The notes beneath the pieces were generated by a model, which saw only the letters and a list, made by a program, of their open reading frames with translations, did not search any database and was not told the origin of the DNA. A program made the translations under genes and the position numbers. DNA of 64,000 nucleotides from Harmothoe impar (taxonomy: Eukaryota; Annelida; Polychaeta; Phyllodocida; Polynoidae), in the NCBI GenBank assembly GCA_947462335.1, contig OX381709.1:39364904-39428903 (forward strand), in the 5' to 3' direction. Each line of letters opens with the position of its first letter. Within the stretch, counting starts at the first letter, position 1. Below are positions 1-11,760 of the stretch, one piece after another.

Positions 1-1130
1 TAATGGAAAAAATCACTGCATGCTCTTGGGGCTATGTACTCCTCACTACCCATCTTTAACCCCATCCTTAGCTACCGACCCCAATGCACTCGGGTATGAT
101 GGGAAGGCTTCCCTCGTTGATTGGTTCATTCCTAGTCACATGGCCAAATAAGAGCCCCTTGTAGGTGCATGGCTGCATGGTGTCCTCTGTCAGTTCACAA
201 TAAAAGTGACGTCCCACCCTTGTTACCCAAAACCAGGCACAAGAGGGAGCGGAGGCTTGGGTTTCTCTGACATTCCCAGAAATCAGCCTGAGGCTGGGCA
301 TTCATCACATTAAAAGCTGTTTCCGAAGGAATTGTCTCTGGTTAATTTGACACTGTCTGTTTGGGTTAAGGTATGGTAAACTGGATCTGTTCCTATCGTG
401 TTGTGTTTACATTTATAACCATGTCGGACATGACATGAATGATTTGGGCCTTTTGTCTGATTTAGATAATCAGTGTCTGAAGTTTTAAAGTGGATCGATG
501 GCTTCCCCCTCCATGCGTGCCAGTGTCATCTGTATTCTTCTTTCATTGTCTGCCTTATGTCCACATATTCAATTGATAAAGCATTGGATTTTCCTGCTGG
601 CGGCTGTGTGCATGGTAGGCAGGGGGTTCCTATGAAGGATGTTTGCCCGGCCAGCATGGCACACACGGTGAGCAAAGAGTTGACAACGTTTATGATTAGT
701 ACCAAGCATGAAACTGGTATGAGAAGCTTGCAATTATATACCATCGCCTGGAGGATATATTAAACAAGAATAGTGTTGATGGTGAGCTTTTCTTTTACAA
801 TGCTATTCTCTGGTTGTCAGCCTTTTTTTCATGCCCTGCAATTGTTGCCTTTTAGATATCCAATGGTGAAGTGACCTTGCCGTATTTGGTACGTGTCTTT
901 TTACCGTTCAGCTTCCCCTTGTGGTGCTCATAAGGAAATTCTAACCACCATCCCTTGACTATTTTTCTAATTTCCTTTTTGCTCATAATTGGCTTTATAA
1001 AAAAGAGGGAGAGGTACTTTGTGATAATAGAAAGCTGTCATTGTAACGACGTGGGGTTTAGCGCCCACGCGGCTGTTGCTTATTTATGTTTGCCTCACAC
1101 CATCTGGGTTTAGCCTCAATATGTAGCTGG
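1..1130. other. Non-coding stretch, nothing recognised
   Basis: Mixed-composition DNA. The few open frames are under 100 codons, overlap on both strands (for example around 473-763) and have no splice context or family resemblance. No repeat or RNA structure was seen. Confidence 0.6.
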
Positions 1131-1251
1131 GTGTGCTCAGAACAGGAAGCAGGGCCCTCCCGCACCTCACCATCGACCATGAATATTCAGGGCCGCCACA
1201 AGTGATGGAGGGCCACCACGGCACGTTTATAGTCACAAAGTTGATGGTCGT

Positions 1252-1950
1252 TTATTTGGGTGGAAAATCCAATATGACGCGAGGTGTTGGGGCAAGGGCA
1301 CGGCAGGGTGGGGAATCAAGTGGAATGGCCGGGGCAGGGTGGGAGGGAGGGAGGGGGCTTAATCCGGTGGTAGGTGGGTGGATGGGAGAGAATGGGCAAA
1401 AGACGCCTGCACTGACTCGGTGTGGGTGGGGAGAGGGGGACGACATGGGGGGTTGGGGAGGGGATGTAGGCCTGCGTGGGAGGTCAGTGAGTAATGACCG
1501 CTCAAGTCGTTGTCTCTCTAGATTAAGGAGTTTCACTTCATGTCGACCTTTGTGATCTTTCGAGTCTTCATTGTCCATTCGATGAAATAGTATTAAGCAA
1601 GGCGGAATCCACATTTTTAGAATGAAATAGCCAATATGGAACATAATTAGCAGCCACCATAATAGACATGGTGCATCACCCGATAGGACAGAATTATGAC
1701 GAAATGTTGGGAGGAGTGAAGGCGAAACGTGCCTGTTTAAATCTTCATGGTGGGTTCCAGCAGGGACAGTGTCCAACGGGAAATTGGAATGTTCACACCG
1801 GCCCATCATGCCCTGGGACCAGCCACCTCCTGCCCCCTGCCCTGCCCCAGCTGGGTTCGCCCGCAGGCCCTGTGTAGAAGGCCAGCCGAGCGAAGAGATA
1901 TCCAGCACCATTGTCTTCCCTTGCAAATTGGCCCTCTCCTTTTTATTCAA
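1252..1950 (-). CDS. Longest open frame in the window (232 codons), probably spurious
   Basis: A minus-strand frame of 232 codons with no recognised domain. The C-terminal third is low-complexity proline and serine, produced by the complement of a G-rich, stop-poor tract (about 1290-1480). The middle holds one hydrophobic stretch (LLWWLLIMFHIGYFIL), which could be read as a membrane segment. No promoter, splice site or polyadenylation signal clearly frames it. Skewed composition lowers stop-codon frequency, so chance is the simplest explanation. A species-specific gene cannot be excluded from sequence alone. Confidence 0.1.
   Translation of the reverse strand: MNKKERANLQGKTMVLDISSLGWPSTQGLRANPAGAGQGAGGGWSQGMMGRCEHSNFPLDTVPAGTHHEDLNRHVSPSLLPTFRHNSVLSGDAPCLLWWLLIMFHIGYFILKMWIPPCLILFHRMDNEDSKDHKGRHEVKLLNLERQRLERSLLTDLPRRPTSPPQPPMSSPSPHPHRVSAGVFCPFSPIHPPTTGLSPLPPSHPAPAIPLDSPPCRALAPTPRVILDFPPK
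1331..1357 (+). other. G-quadruplex-capable G-run cluster
   Basis: Six consecutive runs of 3-5 G are separated by only 1-2 bases, which satisfies the canonical G4 pattern on the plus strand. It sits in a G-rich, C-poor patch at about 1290-1480. Confidence 0.7.
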
Positions 1951-3903
1951 ACATGCCTATAGGTCCGAGTGTCAGTCCAGGGAAGGGTCGAGGTGAAAGC
2001 CAAGCTGCTGCGGGTACTGAACGGCATTCCTCTTTCAGTCCTAGTTTTCTACTGGGAATGTGACCAGATTGATTAGACCTTGTGGTCGTGCATAGTTGAA
2101 GTGAGGACGGGTGCCCAATCTCCACAGTCATGTTCGTCCTTTCCCCGATTTCATATATATATATATATATATACCCTGTCCTGAATTCTATCTATTCTGT
2201 TCCTCCGACCTTTCCTCTGCCCTCCGTTCCATCCTATTCTACGTCCCTCTTGCCCATCATACCCAGTCACTACTGTCCCCCACCAGCTCTCATTTCCCTC
2301 CTTTTCCCTCAGGGGGACTGAACAAGCAGTCATCTATGTGAAAGGTGGCAGAGTCTTTTATCCAATTTGGACTCAGCTGATGAGATGCCGCGTCACAGGC
2401 GCGGTCTGATGAATTAATGCAACCTATCGACGCCCATTGACCGGTGTGTGCAAACATGAGAACAGCTGCACATACCCTGCCTCCCACCCACCACCCACCG
2501 CCCAACCCACTAAACCCCTCAGAAGGTTGGCTTCAAAGTGACTTCACTAGGAGTTGGTGGCTTTGGTGCACGGTCCCTTTCGGTAGTAGTAGGAAATGGG
2601 AGCGGTACTATGAGCTGCTCACAGTCTCCTAATGTATTGCTGTCCCACCCACCAGCCTACCAAAGCTCTTTGCCAATGACTAACCATGGGTGGGTGGGGA
2701 ATATGTGGGAGGAGGTCCTGGGGGATAAGGGTTTAACTTAAGGAATAGATGTGGGTGTAGGGCGGCACCTTTAGCTCTGAAAGTCTCTCGGAAAAGGGGT
2801 GACCACTAGCACAAACTGTCAGTGTCAGCATTATGTTAAGGTACTGATGGCCTGGGGTTATAGCTCCCATACATTTACCCAGGGCACCGAGACGCTAATG
2901 CATATTTGTCCTGCTAATGTCCGTGGTCACTGAGAGGCTTTGCTAGTTTGCTTTGAAGGTAGAGAGAGGGCGGAGGGTGCTTGATGCTCTGTGCTGGCTG
3001 ACTATTGCTGTTCTGGTAGGATCAGGTTTGGCTTATAATGCCAGACCACATGCAATATTCGTATTGCTCTATTCTAGCAGTCGCCCCAGCAGCGGGAATA
3101 CGTTCTGTGACAGGCTAGTGTTTGTATGGTACTTAAGAACCATGCCTCTCACGTACCCTACCTAACATCTAAGTAGGCTCCTACACTGGTTTGACAAACT
3201 CGACCCTATATATCGAGAGCCCTCAGCCCTCCATTTACATGTCTCTAGTAGCTGTAAGTGCCCCTTTCAGTCTCTTTCAGCCAATCCCGATATTTTAATC
3301 ATGCTACATTCATTCTCCAATATTCTGTATTCCAACCTGTATAGCTCCAACGCTTTCCTCTCAGGTACACTACCTCACCTATCATGCCCACCAGGACACC
3401 ACCCTCAACCAGTATATATCATTGTGTTAGCCCATTAGCATGTGCTAAAGAGTTATGCAGTCCCCAGCACAATGGCCAACCCACCATGCCATAGGAATGA
3501 CCGATATTTGACAACATCCACTGGCATTTCAGTGGAGCATTTGGTGTGAGAGCTGCTCATGGCATGGTAGGGCGTTAGAGGTAAAGCACCACCAAAATGA
3601 TTACCAGGTTTAGGGGTTTGGTTCTGAGGGTGGCCAAGACATGAACACGGTGCATGTTGTATGGCCATGTGTCCATGGGAGTGAGCTGGTCCTATTCTAA
3701 GCAGCTTAAAGCTCACCCCTTTCTCCTGAACCACTGCAGTCATGTTACACCCCACTCTATCAGTGCTAGTCTACATAAGGGTAGCCGTATTTATAAATGT
3801 GTCTGGGCATATTAAACAAAGTGAAGGTGCTCGGATCGATAAGGTGAGGTAGGAAGTTCTGTCTCGTTGTAAGTAGGCAGTTCTGGCTCACTGGGAAATG
3901 AAA

Positions 3904-3904
<1 letters not shown>
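1951..3904. other. Non-coding stretch with a short TA microsatellite
   Basis: Contains a perfect (AT)10 run at 2153-2173, C-rich simple sequence near 2480-2515 (CCCACC-like), and two copies of GAGCTGCTC (2612, 3550). Open frames are short and unsupported. Confidence 0.6.
2153..2173. repeat. (AT)n microsatellite
   Basis: About ten uninterrupted AT units. Frames through it encode only alternating Tyr-Ile. Confidence 0.95.
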
Positions 3905-3963
<59 letters not shown>

Positions 3964-3971
3964 GCTAAGAG

Positions 3972-4013
<42 letters not shown>
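3905..4013. repeat. Interrupted (TA)n microsatellite
   Basis: Two long pure TA tracts (3905-3961 and 3976-4013) are separated by a short purine-rich interruption (AAGGCTAAGAGAGGG). Both tracts can extrude cruciforms. Confidence 0.95.
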
Positions 4014-4016
<3 letters not shown>

Positions 4017-6640
4017 TGCCAATTGCAATAAACTCTCTTATATTAACTAAAGCTAACTTTAATAAGTCATAGCTATTTAGCTAACAGAAAGCATTCTTGG
4101 TACAGCGAAATATGACTTTTCCGTTCGCAAAATCACTGTAGTGACCTATGGCCTTATATGCCTCATCAGCAACTGAATTGCTTGATGCAACAATACAAAC
4201 TGCTCAAGGCTTCCACCTGTCTGTATCACCATCCACAGTTTCCATCATGGGCTGTCACCTGCTCCCCCAGCTTCGTGTTACTGTCACCAGCAGGAGCAGC
4301 TTGCCCTCAGCCTCCAACATTAACTAACCAAGTTACAGGTCCTTCTGCCCCCTTCTTGCAGTAACTGGAGCGGCTCCGAGCAACTCCATATATTCAGGCT
4401 ATTGACACATTGAGGCTGTTCGCCGAAACTCAATGACGTCGGCTTCCAATTCAGTTTGGTGCCCAGGCACGAAGGCAAGCTGAGCAAATGTAGTAAGGAC
4501 ATTGTAGGTTGGGGCATATGCCTCCAGGGAGTGTTAAGGACAAAGATGCAGCAGGGTCACTGGCCGTTGTATATATGGTATGTTATTATATGAGGTCCCA
4601 CCTATATATCTGCTTACCATAATATGGCTTCTGTTTCCCATTGCCATTGTGGTTTATTCTAAATGGTGAGAAACAATACGATGTCTAACCTTACGAGATC
4701 ATTGCCCTTCATTCATTTAGGTTTTTACAGACCCTCTTCAACTACTTGAATTGTTACGCTACGCATTACTAACAATCATGAAACCAATAAACCAATTATG
4801 TTGTGCTCAGTGTAACGGTTATTGCGCTTACATGGGAGCTGAGTGGCCCAGTAATGTGACTAGCTATCAACAGGGAAAATGGGCACTCGTATTTCATTTT
4901 CAAGTTGAAGTAGAGCTTAGTAAAACACTTTTGTTTATAAGCTCCGCAATGTTCAGGTTATATATGGCATGTAATTCGGATTATACCTTTTGGTTCAATA
5001 AACCATTGGCTGCGACTTGGCGAGGGGGAGGTGCTCCACATGATAAAGTGAGCGACTCATTCTTCTTCTATCTATGCTGCAGCTATCCTGCGTTGTACAA
5101 GCCAAAGTCTGCCCTTAAAGGAGGACATCCCTAGGGGGAGGCAAATCAAATAAGTGCCACTGTAAGACTTAGTGCAGCCCCGATTGGAATAGTTATCGGC
5201 ACACAAGATCCTCCCCACCCTCCTCCTCCAACTTCCCCTGGCATATGCCTGGCGACGGCCCTAGGCTTGCCACAGAGTTAGGAAGTGACGAGTGGGGGAG
5301 GGGGGACATTGCCTGTTGTTTCCTTGTGTTATGCTGCTACGGTACACAGGTGGCCAGTGCATTATGGTCACAGTCTTTCCTACTATATGTAAATACATGT
5401 ATGCGGTTGTATAACCTTCGTTTGCATCTGCCGAAGTCCTTCTGTATAATTATTAGGTACCAGGACTGAGAATTACGTATAGTGGCGAACTTGGGATTTG
5501 GCCAGATGAACGTGTATTTTTGTAAGATGCAGGCAATTCTGATATATGAACATGCAGACTGATTTGTCAGATGACGACTCGACTAGCATTCCTAGAATGG
5601 GGATTGTTATAAAGCGAACTTATTCATTTAGAGTAGTTATGTCAGACAATGGCAGTTTTGACATTTAGGAACCTAGCAAGGGTACTTATGTTTATACACA
5701 TAATGTAATTTAATCGGGGTAATAGACTACACGTAGTGTTATATTATACAGACCAGACATAGGCAGGTGGTTGGTTTGCAGTAGGGGAAAAGGGACGTGT
5801 GAAATGTAGGCCCCAATTAGATATCCCCCATGCTGTGACAAGCGTCCCTTATGACTCCATTAGGGGTGCCTTGATGACATGTCTGGTTGCTAATTATGGT
5901 ATTGATATACAGTGTTGTTAGTGGGACTGATGATGTGTCTCTTGATTTAAATAGCAGGCAGTCCTTTCATCCCCCCACGGCCTCCACACTCCCAGGCGCC
6001 ATCTGTGTGTATCTTTGATGATCCACACATTTGATGGTAGCACCTCAAAGGGGAATACACCGTCAGAAGATTACTCTAATCCAAATACAGATCTTTGTGT
6101 GTTTGTTAGTAGTATAGTTAGGAACAAAGGGAAACTGGCATTTGCATCAGGCATCAATAGAAATATTTCCTTTTGCATAGAAGTCGCTTTGCTTTGGATA
6201 AAGGTGACTTGTTCGCACCTAGCGGCGGCAATGACAGCCCGGGGTGGTTGACAAAATGGCTTATCTATGTGTTGGCATTTGATGTTGATGTTGTTATGCG
6301 TCCTCAGCCCTCTACCCCCTCCCCTTCTCACACCCAACATTGCAGTCCAATACACACCTATCCTCCCCATCCTCCTCCCATCGCCAAACCAAAGAGTCAG
6401 ACTGTGGTTTGTATAACAGCCGTCATTGATTCAGCCTTGTATGTACATGGCTGTGATGGTGGGTAGGTGGGAGGGCGATAAAAGCAGTAAGTAGGTAGAT
6501 TGGTAGCAGTAGGGAGGGACGGGGAGGCGGCTGGGGTTGGGTGAACGGCCTATCTTTCTTCTTACTCACTAGGCCGAGGAGGCCAACAAGGCCTGAGTTC
6601 TAGAATACCCTAGGTTGATGGGGTCACCAGAGGGGTCACC
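4014..6640. other. Non-coding stretch
   Basis: An open plus-strand frame of 127 codons (4751-5134) has no family resemblance, no clear splice boundary and a Cys/Tyr/Phe-rich composition typical of chance frames. Nothing else was recognised apart from occasional C-rich or G-rich patches. Confidence 0.55.
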
Positions 6641-9110
6641 CCCCGGTGGGGTGTGGTTGAGGCAAGGGGGGGGGGTGGCTATGTAACCTGACAAATATTG
6701 ACCATAATATCCCCTCACCCTCCCCATCTAAGGCGGTGCGACTCCATCCTGCCCTATCCCGAGGGGTCAGGACCTCAGACCCAGTCGAGGGCACAGCTGT
6801 TTTCGCATGTAATATTCTTGTTCTCAGGCCTATGAAATTTGATAGCGGGAGCTTTGAAAGCTTGCCCCTCAGCCTCACTACGCCCCTGCCTGCCTGCTGG
6901 GATGGATGAGGGGACTGAATGCATTCAGCATGGATCGAATCCCGCCCCGCGATAGGTGCCCCGCGTCACCTTGTCATCTGCCTAAGGCAGCGGACCCCGA
7001 CTGCAAAGTAAGAAAATATCCACCCAGAAAAAAGTCCAAGACGTAAGTAATGCTGTAAAAGGCGGGCAAAATCTACTTTGCTGAGGAAGGAAAAGAGGGT
7101 CATAAGCAGCTGTGGGGGACCTCCGCTTGTGGCGGAGATCTGATATATCAGCCCCCATACTCCTGATGTCCCTACTGTCTCCCCCATCTATCCGCCTACT
7201 AGTATTCTAACCAGTGGTAGCTTCAGGAGATGCCTAAGTGTGGGAGAGTGGTGGATGTAGCTCCGAACCACCTGTCCCATCCACAATGATATATAGCGTA
7301 CCGTCTTCCCTCCAGAATGGCCGCTTTTACACGCTAGGTGGTAGTAGAGGTTGCTATACGTGGCGCAGACAGGGGGAAGGTAGTGATATGTAACGCTCGC
7401 ACCCCGGCCGCCAGCTCCTATCCCGTCCAAATGAGCGGCAATGAGATTATAATGCCCTCTAGTGGTTATTGATGGTATGGTAATGGGCCTTGGGCCGCGC
7501 ACATCCTCCCTGATAACTGCCACTAATCTCAACATAGATGGACTCAGCCAGGCTACACAGATAGCAGTCCTGGGCTAAAAATAGACATGGCTTCGTCGGC
7601 CGTGGGTGATAAGCGCTAAAGCTATAGTCTTCTCCCCCAATAATACCCTCTTGGAACTCAACCTGTAATTCCCCTTAATTAAAACAGCGCCTTCACCTAA
7701 GTATTAAGTAATTTTAGTCCCAGTCTTAAGCTACACATTATACAGCGACCCTCATAGTTCTACCCATAACCTTGTAGTGTCAAGGTCACAGCGGCCATAT
7801 TGCTAAAGGCCCGTCTAGTGCTGCCTACTTGACAAAGGCTGGTGGGCACAAGCATCCTGAGGGGGCAGAGCCAGAAGACAACTGGCGCCCGGGAGAGGGC
7901 CCCGGACAGTGATAAGCAATAAGAAATGCGGTCAGCTATGCAGAGACACACAAACTCTCCTACCAGAGCCCTTCCCACAGCTACCCTCCTTCCACACCTC
8001 CAGGCCCGGCATCCAGGAAGTAGAAGAGCAATTTCTTAGTGCTCTGTCTCCAGCACCGATATGGCCAAAGGTCACAGTGCTCGACCAAGTGCCCCAAAGC
8101 ATCAGGTCACTTCTTTTGATAGCTTCGAGACAGCGGCACACATATGTGGAGTGTATGTTTGTTTTTGTTTGATGTGGTTTTGTTGTGTGGAGTTGTGGGC
8201 TGTCAGGTCAGGCTAACATTCACGAGGTCAATATATTTACATAAACTTCTCGCCCAAGTCCACCGTCCACTGGGCTCATACAGCCAACTCAGGCTATATC
8301 TCAATATTTAGTATAACAACTTTCCCTTTATAGGTCCCAGTGGCCGGTGAACATCAGTCCCTTCTTTCTTTCCCTTCTTTAATTTCAGTTGTCTACCTCC
8401 ACACATGTGCTTGTGTGTTCCGGGAGGGGGCAGAGAGTAGGCTGGTGTTTTAATCCAACAATGAGTTCGACTATCATACCAGGATCCCATGTGAAGTCAT
8501 CTAATATGCAGCTTTAACCGCCCTCTGTAATACAACAGTGCCCTATGTACTGCAACAGGAGCAGCTGGAAATCGGCAGAATCGGAGCTTATACACCACTC
8601 CAGGGGCTTAGGAACCAAGCGATGTACTGTCAGCATGGCCCAGTCCCATAGGAACACAGCCTGCCTCCAGGGTTACCCTTAAACACTGTTAAAGAAACAC
8701 ACACACACAAATATGTGTTTTTACATCGTGATCAGACTGCCCAAGTAGAACTGGAATGGCAATACAAGAGACAGAGGCGTTGTGTAATGGGAGGGGGGTG
8801 AAAGCAGGTGGGGTGGCATGATTTCCCACTAGTGTTACATTCTTAATTGTCTGTCTGTATCACCCGGGATAATCCAGCAGGAAATTAGCAACCAGACATG
8901 ACTGCAGACAAGGGCTTATTGCCAGTCCCTGGCTGAGGAGAACCTGATATTTTATGTTCTCTGCCAGAAGGGGACTATCCCACCCTCCCCACCCACCACG
9001 TCCCAAAGCAGTTCCACCTTCCTCCTTCCGATTCTGAAAGTCCCTGGATTTCCGGCTTGTGCCTGTCACTCCAAATACCCAATGGCCCAGGCCCGTCAAC
9101 TCTGATGTGG
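6641..9110. other. Non-coding stretch with G-tract
   Basis: Contains a 10-nt G homopolymer (6666-6675) and a short CACCCC/GGGGTG palindromic patch near 6638-6655. Open frames are short and overlap on opposite strands. No gene is supported. Confidence 0.55.
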
Positions 9111-9420
9111 TCGGGTGGTTACCTACTATCTATTTATGCTAGAATCCCTAGCCTCCCAGACCTACCTAAAACCCCATCATCATCCGACTCCAGCCAGCAA
9201 TTCCACGTCTTTCCACCTTAATCAAACTCCAGTAGCATACACTCTAGACCCAAAACCCGACTCTCATACCCACACCTATATCCTAACGCCCACCTTTCCT
9301 ACTTCAGCCCTATTCGAATCCCTACCCATCCCCACCCACAGCCCCTCCTGATACCCCAACCTTAACAACCACCCATCGGCCCCAGACGTCATTTCCTCAC
9401 AGGTCCTCCCAAGGGAAATC
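9111..9420. other. Strand-asymmetric, G-poor C/A-rich patch
   Basis: Roughly 300 bases in which G is very scarce on the plus strand while C and A dominate. The 78-codon frame here (9115-9351) results from that skew (Pro/Thr/His/Ser-rich) and is not called as a gene. Confidence 0.6.
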
Positions 9421-11470
9421 GGGGCTGGGTTTGATACTCGTTTCATCATTGGGCCTGTCTGATTGTCAGCAGGCCGTCTTAAACCTGCCCACTTGGCGAG
9501 AGGAAAGACACGCCTCCTACCCCCTTATCATCCTACCCGCCCCCTATGGCTGTCTTACATTTCATTTAGTTAAGTTGCATGCATTGGCATCACAGATATG
9601 CATTGTGCCCAGTGTGAGTGTGGCCCTCCAGCTTGTATAACAGTCTGTATAGGTCTTAATACGTAATAATAGCGCTAGGAGGCTGCTAATCCTGTAGGAG
9701 AGAAGGATGGGATTCATTCCTGGAAACAATAATAAACAAGAACTGGGTTAACAATAAGAGGCTTTGGCAGGTCTAGCCCCTCCATCTTTGCACTCCCTGG
9801 GGAACACCCTCCCAAGCAGCCAACTGTGCAGGTAGGGTTGTATGGGGGGGAGGGGTTTGGGTGAAAGGGGGGGGGCTTAATTGGAGTCTTGTAGCTTGAT
9901 CTACCAGGAGCATGTCCCCCAGAAGTCTCACAGACTGTATCAATCAGGCCCTGGCACCTGAGTGAGGTTTCATGTCCCCCATGCCTGGTTTTATGCCTTG
10001 TCATGTCCTATCTCCAGGGCTTATCATTCCCCCTACCTCCCACTCCCCCAGTGTTGTAGATAACAGTATCGCCCCTGCCAACTCCCAATATCTCCATAAT
10101 GAAATGCTAAAGTATGGCTTGGCCCTTTTTGGTTGAGCAACTACCTAGTGTGACTAGAGGCAAAAAGCATTGTATTCAAGGAGTCTGTCGACGGTTGATG
10201 GCGCTTGGTGATGTTTTATATGCAACTGGATGAGAGTTGGTTTACATTTCTTTTCTTTTCGTTTCTTTCTAAATCACAGCCATCCCGGAGCAGCAGTGAA
10301 TTGCAATTACCCCTTCTTGGTAGAGCGAAGCCATCAATTCAAGTTTGTCTTTATTGCCCTAGTCAGATTAAAAAAGATTAAATGCAACTTAGAAAACATA
10401 ATAATCACACCGCGCCCCTGGTTTCCGCCCATGCGACCCCATATCCGACTCTGTGTATACACACTTAAAATACTGTGATTCTATTAAATGCGAGGCAGTT
10501 CATGCTCCTCGGGTCCATTCAAACCTGTTCTGCCCATAGATGTCCCTTTATGGTGGTCCCATACCTTCCTCATCAATTGTCCCATTTAATATAGCTCGAA
10601 GATAGGGGCATACATATATAAAGGTGGTATGGAGGCGGTGCGGTCTTATTTTAAGAAAAGAGCTGCTCAGATTGACAGTAGGGTGACAGTGATGGAGGAG
10701 CAACTCACTGCATGGCGACCTCGGGGTGGGCACCAATATCACACCGGCCCCAACGACGGTCGATAACCCGTTACATCTCCGGCCAGTGCCTCCTCCCACC
10801 ACCCTACCCGTCCCCGCTGCATATAACCATAGTCTATACTACTATGGCCCTGTGTCCCTGTTGCTTTCTAGACGAGTGGAGTAAAATTGTGCCTGCTTGG
10901 CCTGGCCGAGGGTGGAGGGTGAACGCTGTTAGGGTAGTAGGGAGCAGTGTTCGGGACGACGGGATGATGGGTGAGAGTTAGGTCAACTGGTTCAAAAGGC
11001 GGATGGCATGTGGGGAGTGTTTCGCTGGGGTAGGGGGGGGGGTGTACAATGAAGCACATGGCAGCGAATCCCGGGCAGCGAATATGGGTGAAGTTAAATG
11101 CAATGGCGAAGTGGTGTATCTGGAGGTGTAGCTGGGATATTGGGGTGAGAAGTACAATGAGGGATGGCCATAAATGTGAAGAGATAAGTCATCACCAAAT
11201 GTTGTTGCTAGCTGCAGAGGCAAAAGGGTATTTGGGTAGTTAGATGAATCATGTTGATGGATTGCGGATGGCTAGGTAGACATACTTTTTGCGTCTCGCA
11301 TCGAGCTGTATGTCGTGTAATTGTGCAATTAGCAGGCACTGTGTCTGGGTGTAGCCTGTAGTTTGGGTATGGAGAACCCTCTCCAGGACCAGCTCCAGTC
11401 AACCAGTGAGTAGTTTGGTAGGGGTATGGGCGGATGGGCAGATGATGGGAAGTGCCTACCGCCCTGCGCT
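9421..11470. other. Non-coding stretch
   Basis: Includes G homopolymers at 9867-9875 (9 nt) and 11033-11042 (10 nt), and GAGCTGCTC at 10660. No gene-like segment with splice signals was found. Confidence 0.55.
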
Positions 11471-11760
11471 GCAGTCATAGCTGCAGGCAATATCAATGCC
11501 TACCTCAACCACCAGCCAACCACCCACACCTCCATTGCAACACGCCGCCCCAACACCACCGTCCCTGCTCACCACCACCACCGCCACCTATACAGGGACC
11601 TCCTGGATCAAGGGCTGCCAAATGGTGGATCTAAACACTAGATACTAGAGGGGAGGGGTGTTAGCTTAGACGCAACAACACATCCCCCCAACACAGTCCC
11701 ACTCCCTCCTCTCTCCCCCTAGCGCCCCGCCCACCCATGTTCCGATCAGCTTCCATCTCT
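11471..11760. other. C/A-rich, G-poor patch with CAC repeats
   Basis: A second strand-skewed patch, dominated by CCACC, CAC and CCAAC words (around 11505-11600), resembling the one at 9.1-9.4 kb. The His/Thr/Pro-rich open frames over it are a consequence of composition. Confidence 0.55.

Noticed and set aside
4751..5134. 127-codon plus-strand frame as a gene
   Set aside because: No family resemblance, no splice or start context, and composition typical of chance frames.
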